Shown here: positions 14,241 through 23,438 of the stretch, piece by piece
Layout: every line of letters starts with the position of its first letter
How positions within the stretch are numbered: the stretch's first letter is position 1
DNA from: Chloroflexota bacterium
GTDB lineage: Bacteria; Chloroflexota; Anaerolineae; Anaerolineales; Villigracilaceae
Length of the DNA: 64,000 nucleotides
NCBI GenBank assembly: GCA_023459215.1
Contig: JAEWVF010000019.1
Coordinates: 1-64,000 of the forward strand
Direction: 5' to 3'
Made by a program: the position numbers and the translations under genes
Notes under the pieces: model-generated
The model's input: the letters and a program-made list of their open reading frames with translations, nothing else
What the model was told of the DNA's origin: nothing
Database searches by the model: none

Positions 14241-15089
14241 TTACTGGCTAATCTGCAAATTACCCGCGCCAAGATCAACCATGATGGTCAAAACCGGACC
14301 ATCGCCGGAGCGCGAATAGGTATCACCGTTTTGCCGCCAGCCCGAAGGCACGTTGACGCTCGACAGGCCGCCTTCAACCGTAATTTGGGCCGCGATGCCC
14401 TCGGGGATGACCAGAGTGATGTTGCTCATCCCGGCCCGCAGGGTGACGCCCGCATCTTGTTGCAGTTCGCCGCCGAAATCGAGTGTATAGTTGCCAGCCC
14501 CGCCTTCAAAATTCAGGGTGGTGAAGTTGGCGTTGGCCAGGTTTTTCAGGGTGACATTTGAAGCGCCGGTCTGGTAGTTGAGCGCATTCATGCGAACCGG
14601 GTTTGGCGTTGGGAAATCCACCTTAACGTCGGCTGCGCCATCGCGCACGGTCAGGTTGACCAGCGCCAGACCGCCGAAATCGAAATTGCCGTCATAAGCG
14701 CCGGCCTTGATGGTCAGGTCGAGCGGCATCTCGCCCAGTAGCAGGTCCCATTCGTTTTTGGTGCCGTCCAGGTTGGGCCAGGTATTCATCTTGTACTCGC
14801 CCTGGTGGATTTTGACCGTTTCGCCATCCTCGGTGATTACCGGTTTCAGGTCGGCCAGGTTGTAAGTTGCAGTCCCGCTAACCAGGTCGGTTTCGGCGCC
14901 GGGAGCGAGAGTCAATTTGCCCGCGCCAAATTCGAGGGTCAGGAACGCGGTTGGCGCATCGGGGCTGGGGATGGAAATTTCATCGACAATATCCGGGCCT
15001 GGGGTCTGTTTTTGCGTATCGATGCGCACGCTGCAGGCGCTGAGCGCCAAAAGAAGGATCAGTGGGATAAAAAGCATTTTCTTTGACAT
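14241..15089 (-). CDS. LiaF-like / toast-rack domain lipoprotein
   Basis: A 282-residue lipoprotein. The signal peptide ends in the lipobox ALSAC (Cys near residue 18). A beta-rich body follows, with repeated 'adhesin-like' strands such as LTLEFGAGKLTLAPGAE, LRAGMSNITLVIPEG, VNVPSGW and MVDLGAGNLQI. This resembles the N-terminal toast-rack domain and C-terminal LiaF-type domain known from envelope-stress proteins. The start at 15089 has GGAGG seven bases before it. The gene lies directly upstream of the Rrf2 gene on the same strand. A role in the cell envelope is likely; the exact function is not known. Confidence 0.75.
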   Translation of the reverse strand: MSKKMLFIPLILLLALSACSVRIDTQKQTPGPDIVDEISIPSPDAPTAFLTLEFGAGKLTLAPGAETDLVSGTATYNLADLKPVITEDGETVKIHQGEYKMNTWPNLDGTKNEWDLLLGEMPLDLTIKAGAYDGNFDFGGLALVNLTVRDGAADVKVDFPTPNPVRMNALNYQTGASNVTLKNLANANFTTLNFEGGAGNYTLDFGGELQQDAGVTLRAGMSNITLVIPEGIAAQITVEGGLSSVNVPSGWRQNGDTYSRSGDGPVLTIMVDLGAGNLQISQ

Positions 15090-15149
15090 AAGGTACCTCC
15101 GGGATTTCTCCGCTTCATGCGGATGCAGTTTCATTTACGCTTTCCCGTT

Positions 15150-15191
15150 AAAAAAGTAGCGGCGGAGCTTTCCCTGCCCACCGCCTGCTAC
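15150..15191 (-). terminator. Terminator of the nusA-ribF operon
   Basis: GTAGCGGCGG pairs with CCGCCTGCTAC (one bulge), with six T on the minus strand after the stem. It lies just past the metalloprotease gene. Confidence 0.8.
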
Positions 15192-15203
15192 CGTTATTGC
15201 GAG

Positions 15204-15794
15204 TCAGTTCGAACGCCGGAAAACGCGAAAGCCGGTACCCGTATCTTCGATGAGCGTATTGCGAGGTTCAAATGCCAGGCGGGTAACGATATAAACATCG
15301 CCGATTGCGCCGCTGGCATTGGTGAATAACCCGAACAGGAGAAAGATGAGCCAGCCCTCCGGGACAACCAGCAGGAAAAATGTTCCAACCAGACTCAGAA
15401 CAATCAACGGGGAAAGGCCGACCAACCAATAGATGCTTTTGTCGAAATACCATCCTGGCAGGGCGGCATAGGCGTAGAACAGGCTAAATCCAAATTTCGG
15501 CATTTGGCGGGCTAGAAGCCAGAAGAAAAAACCATGTACCATTTCATGCAAAAGGATGGCGAAAACCATTACGGGCAGCAGGCTCAAAGCCTGCCAGATG
15601 GAGAAATCAATAACGGATGAAATATACACCCAGTCGGGACGCAGCCAATAAACCAGGACGCCCAGGCCTACCAGCACAACCAGAGACCATGGAATGGCGA
15701 TCACCTGTAATAGCACCATCAACCATTTGTCTTTTTCAATATCGGCAGACCAGGCAAGATGGTAATCGGCGGGGAGTGAGTTGGTTGTTTTCAT
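15204..15794 (-). CDS. DUF3267-type integral membrane metalloprotease-like protein
   Basis: A 196-residue membrane protein with about five hydrophobic segments. The HEMVHG motif (about residues 83-88) is the HExxH zinc site at the end of the second long helix. A later polar segment, TNASGAIGDVYIV, carries an Asp that fits the third ligand of the DUF3267 group of putative zincins. Its ATG overlaps the ribF stop by 4 bases, so it is the last gene of the translation operon. A signal-processing or membrane-quality protease role is possible, but the substrate is unknown. Confidence 0.75.
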   Translation of the reverse strand: MKTTNSLPADYHLAWSADIEKDKWLMVLLQVIAIPWSLVVLVGLGVLVYWLRPDWVYISSVIDFSIWQALSLLPVMVFAILLHEMVHGFFFWLLARQMPKFGFSLFYAYAALPGWYFDKSIYWLVGLSPLIVLSLVGTFFLLVVPEGWLIFLLFGLFTNASGAIGDVYIVTRLAFEPRNTLIEDTGTGFRVFRRSN

Positions 15795-16711
15795 GGCAGC
15801 AGGATGGTTCGGGCGGCGTTGATATCCGCGTGGATTTGGCTTACGAGAGCGTCCACCGATGGGAATTTCTGTTCGCCGCGCAATCGTACGATAAACTCGA
15901 GGCGCATGGTTTTGCCATAATAATCTGCATTGGCATCCAGCAGGTGGGCCTCGACCCGTTGCAGTTGTTCGCCGCTGGTGAAGGTGGGCCGCACCCCGAT
16001 GTTGGTGACTGCTTTGTGTTTTTGTCCGTCCACCCAGGCGTAGCAGGCGTAAACGCCATTTGCCGGCAAGGCTTTATCGCTCGGGACTTCAACATTCGCG
16101 GTGGGAATGCCGATCGTGCGCCCACGCCCGTCTCCGGGGTTGACAGGGCCGCTCAAGACATAGGTACGGCCCAATTTGGCGGCGACCCGGGCCACATCCC
16201 CGTCTGCGAGGCGCTGGCGGATGATGCTTGAGGATACGATTCCTTCTTCGAAGCGGATCGGCTCGACGCGTGAGACAGAAAATCCCGCCTCCTGCCCGAT
16301 CTGGGTTAATTTTTCGTAATTCCCGGCGCGGCCTTTGCCCAGGGCAAAATCGTGGCCGATGAGCAGGTGTTTCAGGCTGAGGTGGCGCACCATCAGGGCC
16401 ATGTATTCTTCGGCGGTCTGGTTGGCTATGCTTTGGTTGAAGTTTTGGGTAATAACGTAATCGACGCCCAGCGCTAGGATGATTTCGGCCCGCTCTTCAG
16501 GCGTGGTCAGGCACTTCAGGTCTTTTGCGCCGAAAACAACCGCCGGGTGCGGGGCAAAGGAAAGCAAAACGGCAGGCGCGCCGTTGGCATGGGCGCCTGC
16601 CGTGAGTTGCCGGATGATTTCCTGATGTCCGCGGTGAACGCCATCGAAAACACCGATGGTCAGCCAGGCGCCATTCAGGTGAAGGCCTTCCAGGGATGTG
16701 ATGTGTGGCAT
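15791..16711 (-). CDS. ribF: Bifunctional riboflavin kinase / FAD synthetase
   Basis: A 306-residue enzyme that makes FMN from riboflavin and then FAD. The N-terminal nucleotidyltransferase domain has TIGVFDGVHRGHQEIIRQL (HxGH-like motif, about residues 16-34) and LLSFAPHPAVVFG. The C-terminal flavokinase domain has GDGRGRTIGIPTANVEV (about residues 190-206) and ITNIGVRPTF-like VTNIGVRPTF. The start at 16711 is preferred because it lies 16 bases past the truB stop; an upstream in-frame ATG would overlap truB by 50 bases and add a non-conserved tail. The usual truB-ribF order is kept. Confidence 0.94.
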   Translation of the reverse strand: MPHITSLEGLHLNGAWLTIGVFDGVHRGHQEIIRQLTAGAHANGAPAVLLSFAPHPAVVFGAKDLKCLTTPEERAEIILALGVDYVITQNFNQSIANQTAEEYMALMVRHLSLKHLLIGHDFALGKGRAGNYEKLTQIGQEAGFSVSRVEPIRFEEGIVSSSIIRQRLADGDVARVAAKLGRTYVLSGPVNPGDGRGRTIGIPTANVEVPSDKALPANGVYACYAWVDGQKHKAVTNIGVRPTFTSGEQLQRVEAHLLDANADYYGKTMRLEFIVRLRGEQKFPSVDALVSQIHADINAARTILLP

Positions 16712-16727
16712 AGTGGCGCTCGGCCAG

Positions 16728-17648
16728 TTAGGAGAAGAATACTTTTTTCGGTTGCAGTTCTTGGGTTTCAAGATCAAGCTGCATCAGGGCGACCAGTTCG
16801 CCGGCCATGCTGACGCCGCGCACGAAGTTATCGCCAACCGTGTGAACGTCAGCCGGAGCGGGAACGCGATGACCATGTTTGACGGCTTCGACCTGGTCGG
16901 GGTTGAGTTCGACCGAGGGCCAATCGGCCAGGGCTTCGGCGGCGGGAATCAGGTACTGGTACCAGTTGCCGGCCTTGAAGGCTTCCTGCAATTTGCGCAG
17001 GGGGGTGGCGTCGCGCAGGGAGAAGCGTCCGCTTTTGGTGCGGCGCAGGCCGACCAGATAGCCGCCGCAGCCGAGCACATTGCCAACATCGTTGGCCAGC
17101 GAGCGCACATAGGTTCCGGATGAGCAGTGAACATCCACCACCACTTCGGGCGGCGCCCACTCGAGCACTTCGAGGTGGTGAACCGTGATTTTGCGCGGGG
17201 TGAGTTCCACCTCTTCGCCTTTGCGCGCCATATCATAGGCGCGGCGGCCCTGAACTTTGACGGCTGAATAGGGCGGCGGGGTCTGCTCGATTTCGCCTTC
17301 GAATTGTTTCAAGGCTTTTTCGAACTGTTCTTCGCTCACGTTGACCGGGGCGTTGCTCTGCTGGGTGAAGCGGCCATCGGCGTCGAAGGTGTCGGTCGAT
17401 GCGCCCAGGCGGATAATGGCCTGGTAGCGCTTGTCCGAGGCCGAAACGAATTCGCTCAAACGCACGGCCGGGCCGAGCAGGACAACCAGTACGCCTGAAG
17501 CGCGCGGATCGAGGGTGCCGGTATGGCCGGCGCGGCGAATCCCGGTTCCATTTCGCACGGCCTGAACGACATCGTGGGAAGTCATCCCCACGGGCTTGTC
17601 GATAACGAGCACGCCGGAAATTGCATTCTTAAGATCTTGAGTATCCAT
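16728..17648 (-). CDS. truB: tRNA pseudouridine(55) synthase
   Basis: A 306-residue TruB that makes the universal pseudouridine in the tRNA T loop. The catalytic motif is RRAGHTGTLDPRASGVLVV (about residues 38-56), with Asp in GTLDP. Other typical stretches are VIDKPVGMTSHDVV and the RNA-binding GTYVRSLANDVG (about residue 181). A C-terminal PUA-like part follows at about residues 235-306. Position between nrnA and ribF in the translation operon is canonical. Confidence 0.95.
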   Translation of the reverse strand: MDTQDLKNAISGVLVIDKPVGMTSHDVVQAVRNGTGIRRAGHTGTLDPRASGVLVVLLGPAVRLSEFVSASDKRYQAIIRLGASTDTFDADGRFTQQSNAPVNVSEEQFEKALKQFEGEIEQTPPPYSAVKVQGRRAYDMARKGEEVELTPRKITVHHLEVLEWAPPEVVVDVHCSSGTYVRSLANDVGNVLGCGGYLVGLRRTKSGRFSLRDATPLRKLQEAFKAGNWYQYLIPAAEALADWPSVELNPDQVEAVKHGHRVPAPADVHTVGDNFVRGVSMAGELVALMQLDLETQELQPKKVFFS

Positions 17649-17683
17649 TGATTCAATAGCCTCCTGAGTGTGTTCCCCTGAAA

Positions 17684-18640
17684 CTAAAGTTGCAACATTG
17701 CGCGGGTTTTTTCCAGCACCAGTGTTTGGATTTCTGCCATCGTCCCCGGAATATCGGCTCCGGCTGCGGCAGGGTGGCCCCCGCCCTTGAAATGTTTGGC
17801 GATGGGTGAAACATCGACACCAGGCTGCAAGGCCCGCCAGGAAATTTTTACATGTCCATCGGTTTGTTCGACAAAAATCATTCCCACTGTGTGGTCTTCT
17901 ATGGTTGAAATGATGTTAATCAAGTCGCCATCGTCGTTGCCGCCATACCCGCAGCGTTGGCGGTCCTCCAGGGTCAAGGTGCCATAAACGATGCCGTTTT
18001 CGCTTTTTAAGCTTGAGAGTCCGGCTCCCCAATAACGCGCGCTGGCGATTTTTCGGCGATTAAGCGCGCGGTTATACAGTTCGGGCATGTCGATGCCGGT
18101 TTCCATCAGGCGCGCGCACTGTCGCAGGCAGTCTGGGGTGGTGTTGGAAGTGCGGAAACCAAGCGTATCTGTGACAATCCCGGTTACTAATGATGCCGCA
18201 ATATCACGGTCGATGTCAAGACCCCAATTGGGGATGAAATCGGTCAGGATGGCGCAGGTGGCTACCGCGTCCGGGACGATGACGTTGACCTGGCCGTATT
18301 TTTCGTTGGTCACATGGTGATCGATGTTGATATCCGGTTTGCGCATGGATTGGAATTGCGCCCCGGTGCGTTTAAAGTCGGCGCAGTCGACCGTGATGAA
18401 CAAATCAAAATCGAGCGAGGGACTGGTCTTTACCAGTTCTGCCCCTGGCAGGTGGGTGAACAAAGCCGGGACGCCATCGTTCAATACCATTTCGACGGTT
18501 TTGCCGCTGTTTTTGATCGCCAGCCCCAGGCCCAACAGGGCGCCGATGGCATCGCCGTCCGGGCGGATGTGCGAGACAACCAAAATCTTTTTTGCGCCGG
18601 CCAGTTTTTCCCGGACGATTTGATGAATTTCAGGGGTCAT
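17684..18640 (-). CDS. nrnA: DHH family nanoRNase / pAp phosphatase
   Basis: A 318-residue DHH/DHHA1 phosphoesterase that degrades very short RNA (2-5 nt) and pAp. The DHH-domain metal motifs are HIRPDGDAIGA (about residues 25-35), TVDCAD (about residue 85) and NIDHHVTNEKYG (about 109-120). The C-terminal DHHA1 domain ends in FKGGGHPAAAGAD. The start at 18640 has GGAGG three bases before the ATG; it is short but far better than the upstream ATG. Its place between rbfA and truB matches many bacterial operons. Confidence 0.92.
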   Translation of the reverse strand: MTPEIHQIVREKLAGAKKILVVSHIRPDGDAIGALLGLGLAIKNSGKTVEMVLNDGVPALFTHLPGAELVKTSPSLDFDLFITVDCADFKRTGAQFQSMRKPDINIDHHVTNEKYGQVNVIVPDAVATCAILTDFIPNWGLDIDRDIAASLVTGIVTDTLGFRTSNTTPDCLRQCARLMETGIDMPELYNRALNRRKIASARYWGAGLSSLKSENGIVYGTLTLEDRQRCGYGGNDDGDLINIISTIEDHTVGMIFVEQTDGHVKISWRALQPGVDVSPIAKHFKGGGHPAAAGADIPGTMAEIQTLVLEKTRAMLQL

Positions 18641-18656
18641 TCGCCTCCAAAACAAA

Positions 18657-18695
18657 GCGGGGTGTCTGCCAGAGAGATAGACGGCAGCAACCCCG
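18657..18695 (-). terminator. Hairpin between rbfA and nrnA
   Basis: GCGGGGTGTCTGCC pairs with GGCAGCAACCCCG. On the minus strand the stem is followed by CTTTGTTTT. It may reduce read-through inside the operon. Confidence 0.45.
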
Positions 18696-18703
18696 ATTTT
18701 GTT

Positions 18704-19057
18704 TCATTTTTTTTCTTCTTTTAGCTGTTTGAATAGCTGTTCCATGTGCTCGGCGTTTTCAGGCGTGGGATCCCAGTGAAAGCGCAGGCGCGGGAAGGTG
18801 CGCAGTTCGATGCGCGCAGCCAACTCCCGGCGCAAAAATCCGCTGGCGCTTTCAAGCCCTTCCAGGATTTCCTTGGAGCGGGTTGTCCCTTCGACCGCCG
18901 AAACGTAGATATTGGCGTAGGCCAGTTCGCGGTCGACATTTACATCGGTGACAAAGATTTGGAACAGGCGCGGGTCATTAATTTCTTTTAGCAGCATCTC
19001 CGAAAGCTCCTGGCGGATGCGGTCGGAAATACGTTGTAAGCGAACTCCAGATGGCAT
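18704..19057 (-). CDS. rbfA: 30S ribosome-binding factor
   Basis: A 117-residue RbfA, a KH-type protein for late 16S rRNA processing and cold adaptation. Typical stretches are RLQRISDRIRQELSEMLLKEINDPRL (N-terminal helix), VTDVNVDRELAYANIYVSAVEG and RTFPRLRFHWDPTPENAEHMEQL. Length is normal. It follows infB by 28 bases. Confidence 0.95.
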   Translation of the reverse strand: MPSGVRLQRISDRIRQELSEMLLKEINDPRLFQIFVTDVNVDRELAYANIYVSAVEGTTRSKEILEGLESASGFLRRELAARIELRTFPRLRFHWDPTPENAEHMEQLFKQLKEEKK

Positions 19058-19085
19058 TTTATTCTTTCACTTTCAACAGCAAAAT

Positions 19086-20855
19086 TTATGCTGATTTTTC
19101 GAGGATGTAGCACTCGATAACGTCACCGACTTCGACATCGTTGAAGTTCTTCAGGTTGATACCGCATTCGAACCCGTGACGGACTTCGCGCACATCATCC
19201 TTTTCGTGTTTCAGCGATGAGATTTCACCCTGGTAAACCATATCGGCGCCGCGATACATGCGGACTTTTCCGTTACGTCGGATTTCACCGTCCACCACGC
19301 GGCAGCCGGCAATTTTACCTACTTTCGAGACCGGGAAGACCGCCAGGACATTGGCCTTGCCGATCACCTTCTCAGTGAACTCGGGCTGGAGCATACCCTT
19401 GAGCGCTTTTTCGATATCCTCGGTCAGGCGGTAGATAATATCGTACAGGCGGATCGAAACGCCTTCAGCCTCTGCCAGTCGGCGGGCTGAGATGTCGGCT
19501 TGTACGTTAAAACCCACGATGATGGCTTTCGAGGCAGAAGCCAGCATGACATCGTTTTCACCGATGTTGCCGGTCTCGGCGTAAATGACTTTGATGGCAA
19601 TCTCGCCGCTGGACAGGTTGTTGACTTCCTTCATGACCGGCTCGAGCGAACCCTGAACGTCCGCCTTCAGGATCAGGCGCAGCTCCTTGACCTCGCCAGC
19701 CTTGAACTTGGCAAACAGGTCTTCAAGCGACATCTTCGATGAAACCAACTGTTCTTTCTGGCTTTCCTGGCGTTTGTAGACCACATCGCGGGCGGCTTTT
19801 TCATTGGCAAAGACCTCGAAAACATCGCCGGCGGCAGGAACTTCGGCCATGCCCATCACCCGTACCGGGGTGGCTGGCCCGGCCTTTTGGACCGGCTTGC
19901 CGCGATAATCGAACATCGCTTTGAGCCGGCCATGAGCCGTTCCGGCGACAACCACATCGCCGTTCTTGAGGGTGCCGTTCTGCACCAGCAGGGTGGCTAA
20001 AACGCCTTTGGCCTTATCGAGTTGGGCTTCGATGATTGTCCCCATGATTTTGCCTTGCGGGTTGGCGCGAATGTCGGAGGCGTCTGCAACCAGCAGAATG
20101 GCGGTCAGCAGGTCTTCGATACCCAGCTTTTGCTTGGCCGAGACCGGCACAACGGTCGTATTGCCGCCCCAATCATCCGGGACAAGCTCCTGTTCGGCCA
20201 GTTGCTGTTTGACTCGGTCAGGATTGGCGTTGGGACGGTCGATTTTGTTCAGAGCGACGATGATCGGTACGCGGGCGGCCTTGGCGTGGGCGATGGCTTC
20301 TTTGGTCTGCGGCATGACGCCGTCATCGGCAGCCACCACCAGGACAACGATATCCGCGCCTTGCGCGCCGCGCGCCCGCATGGCGGTAAAGGCGGCATGA
20401 CCGGGTGTGTCGAGGAAGGTGATCAGGCGGCCTTCTTTTTCAACCTGGTAGGCGCCAATGTGCTGGGTGATGCCGCCGGCTTCCCCACCGGCCACGTTTG
20501 TCTGGCGGATGGCATCCAGCAGGGAGGTTTTACCGTGGTCTACATGTCCGAGGATGGTAACAACGGGCGGGCGGGCCTTCAGGTCGCCTTCTTTTTCGCT
20601 GGCAATTTTCTGCCGCCAGAGCGGCAGTTCGCCTGTTTCAAGAACTTCTTCTTCCTGGGATGATTCGGGGACAGCGTCCCAGCCAAATTCGGCAGCCACA
20701 ATGGCAGATGTATCAAAATCGACCATCTGGTTAATGCTTGCCATCACCCCGTTGGCCATAAGTTTTTTGATGATATCGATTGGGCTGACTTTTAATTTGG
20801 CAGATAAATCGCGGACCGATATGCCCGCCGGGAGTTCAATACGTTTTTCGCTCAT
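19086..20855 (-). CDS. infB: Translation initiation factor IF-2
   Basis: A 589-residue IF-2, the GTPase that brings initiator tRNA to the 30S subunit. The N-terminal IF2_N domain is at about residues 5-60 (ISVRDLSAKLKVSPIDIIKKLMANG). The G domain starts near residue 95 with VVTILGHVDHGKTSLLDAIR (G1), GGITQHIGAYQV (G2), DTPGHAAFTAMRARGAQ (G3) and NKIDRPNANPDRV (G4). The C-terminal initiator-tRNA domain ends in GFECGINLKNFNDVEVGDVIE. It is a short form, without the long charged N-terminal extension of proteobacterial IF-2. The start at 20855 has GGAGGTG six bases upstream. Confidence 0.97.
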   Translation of the reverse strand: MSEKRIELPAGISVRDLSAKLKVSPIDIIKKLMANGVMASINQMVDFDTSAIVAAEFGWDAVPESSQEEEVLETGELPLWRQKIASEKEGDLKARPPVVTILGHVDHGKTSLLDAIRQTNVAGGEAGGITQHIGAYQVEKEGRLITFLDTPGHAAFTAMRARGAQGADIVVLVVAADDGVMPQTKEAIAHAKAARVPIIVALNKIDRPNANPDRVKQQLAEQELVPDDWGGNTTVVPVSAKQKLGIEDLLTAILLVADASDIRANPQGKIMGTIIEAQLDKAKGVLATLLVQNGTLKNGDVVVAGTAHGRLKAMFDYRGKPVQKAGPATPVRVMGMAEVPAAGDVFEVFANEKAARDVVYKRQESQKEQLVSSKMSLEDLFAKFKAGEVKELRLILKADVQGSLEPVMKEVNNLSSGEIAIKVIYAETGNIGENDVMLASASKAIIVGFNVQADISARRLAEAEGVSIRLYDIIYRLTEDIEKALKGMLQPEFTEKVIGKANVLAVFPVSKVGKIAGCRVVDGEIRRNGKVRMYRGADMVYQGEISSLKHEKDDVREVRHGFECGINLKNFNDVEVGDVIECYILEKSA

Positions 20856-20951
20856 TGTGACACCTCCAACAGATGATTGCATCCCGCCGTTGCAGAGTTC
20901 ACCAGACCGGGTCGCATGAGCAAATTTCTTGCGTTACGACAACATGTCTAA

Positions 20952-21254
20952 TCACTCATCGCTGGCAGTTTCTTCCGGCAGGGTGGCTATAAATTCTTCC
21001 AGCCTGTGCCGGTCTTCAGCGCTTAAGGGCGTTTTCAAAGCGTTTGCCAACGCCCCTTTCAAGCCGCGCTCCCAACAAGTGCGTTGGTTATGTAAATATG
21101 CGCCCCGCCCGGATAACTTTCCGCTTGGGTCCACCAGTACCCCCTCTGGCGTCCGCACTATGCGCACCAACTCACGTTTCGAGAGCACGGTGCGACAACC
21201 AACACACGTTCGTTGTGGAATATGTTTTACAGGTTTGGCCTTTTTCTTGCTCAC
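20952..21254 (-). CDS. ylxR: YlxR family RNA-binding protein
   Basis: A 100-residue YlxR (DUF448) protein. The signature PQRTCVGCRTVLSKRELVRIVR (residues 13-34) and GKLSGRGAYLH (about 45-55) are complete. YlxR sits between nusA and infB in most bacteria, as here. Work in Bacillus links it to regulation of many genes and to RNase P; its role here is not tested. Confidence 0.93.
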   Translation of the reverse strand: MSKKKAKPVKHIPQRTCVGCRTVLSKRELVRIVRTPEGVLVDPSGKLSGRGAYLHNQRTCWERGLKGALANALKTPLSAEDRHRLEEFIATLPEETASDE

Positions 21255-21293
21255 CTCAACACCAAATAGATGCTTTGAATAGTTTGGACCGGC

Positions 21294-23135
21294 TTACCAC
21301 TCGCTGTCCCAGCCGTCGCCGCGTTTGTGCTTCTTGCGGCCAACAACCTCGCCACGATCCTCGTCGAATTCCAGCGCAACAGATTTCTTGCCCTTTTTGC
21401 CCTTTTTCTTATCGAGCGATTCTTCATCTTCCGCCGGACGAACAGCATCCGCGCGAAGTTTGAACATTTCCTCGAAGGACATTGTTTCGGGTTCTTCATC
21501 TTCGGAAGCGACCGGGGCAACTGGTTTTGCTTCTACTTCCACTACTTCGACCGGCTCGGAGGCAGCCTCAACTGGGGCCTCGACCTGTGTTTCAACCGGG
21601 GCGGGCGCTTCTTCTACCGGGATTGCAACTTCTTCGACAGCCACAGCTTCGAATTTTGCTTCGGCAACGGCTTTTTCAATCGCCTGGATGGCTTTTGCGC
21701 CGATGCCGGGCAGGGTCAGGACTTTCTCAGGGCTGACTTTCATTGCCAGAAGCAAATCGCCGGCAGTACGGTAGTCCGCCTCGGTTAGGATATTGTAAAC
21801 ATGCTCGGGCAGACCCAGCGCATCGAGGGAATTCTCAAAGGCCAGTTCGCCGATTTCGGCGCGCAGTTCAGCAAGTTTGTCCAGGTTGGCCTGTTCGGCG
21901 GCTTTCTGGCCTTCGACCAGGCGGCGTTCGATGCGGTCAACAAACTGGGCCAGCAGGGTATATTCTTCCGGCGCGAGCGGACGGTTGTCAGCTTTCTTTT
22001 GCAGAACCTCGGCAACCTGGCCCACCTTATCGGATTCCGTTTCAGCGATGGCGATCATATCCGCCTGGGTCTGCAAGCGGTGCAGGGCATCGGAAGCAGC
22101 CTCGACCACCGACTTGATGTCGATGCGCCAGTTGGTCAGCTTGGCGGCCAGGCGCGCATTCTGTCCATCGCGGCCAATCGCCAGGGAAAGCTGGTCTTCC
22201 ATCACCACCACGGTGGCGGTTTTTTCGGCTTCGGTCAGGTAAACGCCCGAAACGCGCGCCGGGCTGATGGCTTTCTGGATGTAAGTAACCGGGTCGGCGC
22301 TCCACTCGATGATGTCGATTTTCTCATCGTGCAGTTCTTTCACAATCGCCTGGATGCGCACGCCTTTGACGCCCACGCAAGCGCCGACCGGGTCCACGCC
22401 AGCCTGGGTGGCCGAGACGGCCACTTTGGCGCGCTGACCGGGTTCACGCGAAATGGCGCGAATCTCAACGATACCGTGATAAATTTCGGGAACTTCAGTT
22501 TCGAGCAGGCGGCGCAGGAAATTGCGGTGTCCGCGCGAAAGCACGATTTGCGGGCCGCGCGGCCCATCTTTTACTTCAGCAATAATGGCGCGCACACGGT
22601 CGTGGACGCGGAATTTTTCACCGGGGATTTTCTGGTTGGCAGGCATGACCCCTTCGGCCTTCATATCCAGGCCGATGGTGATGGCCTGGTTGTTGACTGC
22701 CTGAACTACACCGCTGACGATTTCACCCAACTGGCGCTCGAAATAGCTCATCTGGGCGTTACGCTCCGCCTCGCGAATACGCTGCTGGATCACCTGGCGG
22801 GCGGTCTGGGCGGCAACGCGGCCAAAATCCTTGGGCGTTGTCTCGACAATCACCATATCGCCCAATTCGGCCAGGGGGTTGACCTTGCGCGCCTGCTCCA
22901 GCACAACTTCGGTGCGCTCATCCACCACATCTTCCACCACTTCCTTTTCAGCGTAAATGGTGACATGGCCGCTATCAGGGTCCACCTTGGCTTCAACTTG
23001 TTGCGCGGTCGAAGCATTCACTGCCCGACGATAAGCCGACACCATGGCCGACTCAATCGCCTGCAGGATGATTTCCTTCGGCAACTGCTTCTCTTCCAGC
23101 ACATCATTGAAGGCCAGCATAAACTCGTTTTTCAT
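21294..23135 (-). CDS. nusA: Transcription termination/antitermination factor NusA
   Basis: A 613-residue NusA with the N-terminal RNA-polymerase-binding domain (about 1-125), S1 domain (about 135-200, QRIREAERNAQMSYFERQLGEIVSG then VIPNQ-type MPANQKIPGEKFRVHDRVRA), KH1/KH2 domains (about 230-345, ATQAGVDPVGACVGVKGVRIQ and VVMEDQLSLAIGRDGQNARLAAKL), and a C-terminal helix-hairpin-helix part (about 430-500). Beyond residue 500 it carries an extra acidic, Pro/Val/Glu-rich tail and a basic end (KKKGKKGKKS, RKKHKRGDGW). It is longer than the 350-500 usual. rimP, which normally precedes nusA, is missing. Confidence 0.95.
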   Translation of the reverse strand: MKNEFMLAFNDVLEEKQLPKEIILQAIESAMVSAYRRAVNASTAQQVEAKVDPDSGHVTIYAEKEVVEDVVDERTEVVLEQARKVNPLAELGDMVIVETTPKDFGRVAAQTARQVIQQRIREAERNAQMSYFERQLGEIVSGVVQAVNNQAITIGLDMKAEGVMPANQKIPGEKFRVHDRVRAIIAEVKDGPRGPQIVLSRGHRNFLRRLLETEVPEIYHGIVEIRAISREPGQRAKVAVSATQAGVDPVGACVGVKGVRIQAIVKELHDEKIDIIEWSADPVTYIQKAISPARVSGVYLTEAEKTATVVVMEDQLSLAIGRDGQNARLAAKLTNWRIDIKSVVEAASDALHRLQTQADMIAIAETESDKVGQVAEVLQKKADNRPLAPEEYTLLAQFVDRIERRLVEGQKAAEQANLDKLAELRAEIGELAFENSLDALGLPEHVYNILTEADYRTAGDLLLAMKVSPEKVLTLPGIGAKAIQAIEKAVAEAKFEAVAVEEVAIPVEEAPAPVETQVEAPVEAASEPVEVVEVEAKPVAPVASEDEEPETMSFEEMFKLRADAVRPAEDEESLDKKKGKKGKKSVALEFDEDRGEVVGRKKHKRGDGWDSEW

Positions 23136-23271
23136 CGTACACGTACTCCCGGTTAGGTAAACAAATGGTCATTACAAGCAGAAAAGTGGGGGTTGCCCAC
23201 TTTTCGGTGCGTGCGGTATTGGTCGAACGCATTCATTTTAGCATATTCAGCATAAAGCCGCAAGGAATTTT

Positions 23272-23299
23272 TTGCGCGCCGAAAACGTTGTGATATAAT
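23272..23299 (+). promoter_or_regulatory. Promoter of the ABC-F leader
   Basis: TTGCGC (23272-23277) and TATAAT (23294-23299) are 16 bases apart. The predicted transcript starts near 23306, three bases before the leader ORF. Confidence 0.65.
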
Positions 23300-23308
23300 C
23301 CCGCCGCT

Positions 23309-23413
23309 ATGATTTACGCTTTCCGACTTGCGCAACCCATGCTGGCAACCTCGTTTCGTGGCTTTACTTTGGCGGGGCTTCCTCGAATCGCGCCTGTTGC
23401 CCGGAAAGCCTGA
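23309..23413 (+). CDS. 34-residue leader peptide ORF of the ABC-F gene
   Basis: A short ORF (MIYAFRLAQPM ... VARKA, then TGA at 23411-23413) starts 9 bases after a perfect TATAAT box, so it is probably read from a leaderless end. A strong intrinsic terminator begins 26 bases after its stop and precedes the ABC-F ATG by about 20 bases. ABC-F antibiotic-protection genes are known to be controlled by ribosome stalling on a leader ORF that prevents terminator formation. The layout fits, but the peptide has not been described and stalling is inference. Confidence 0.55.
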   Translation: MIYAFRLAQPMLATSFRGFTLAGLPRIAPVARKA

Positions 23414-23438
23414 CCCAGAGTCACACGTTTGTTTTCAC

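Noticed and set aside
21801..23156. Long open frame opposite nusA (451 codons)
   Set aside because: It is the antisense shadow of a clearly conserved nusA gene, has no ribosome site and shows no protein-like motif pattern.
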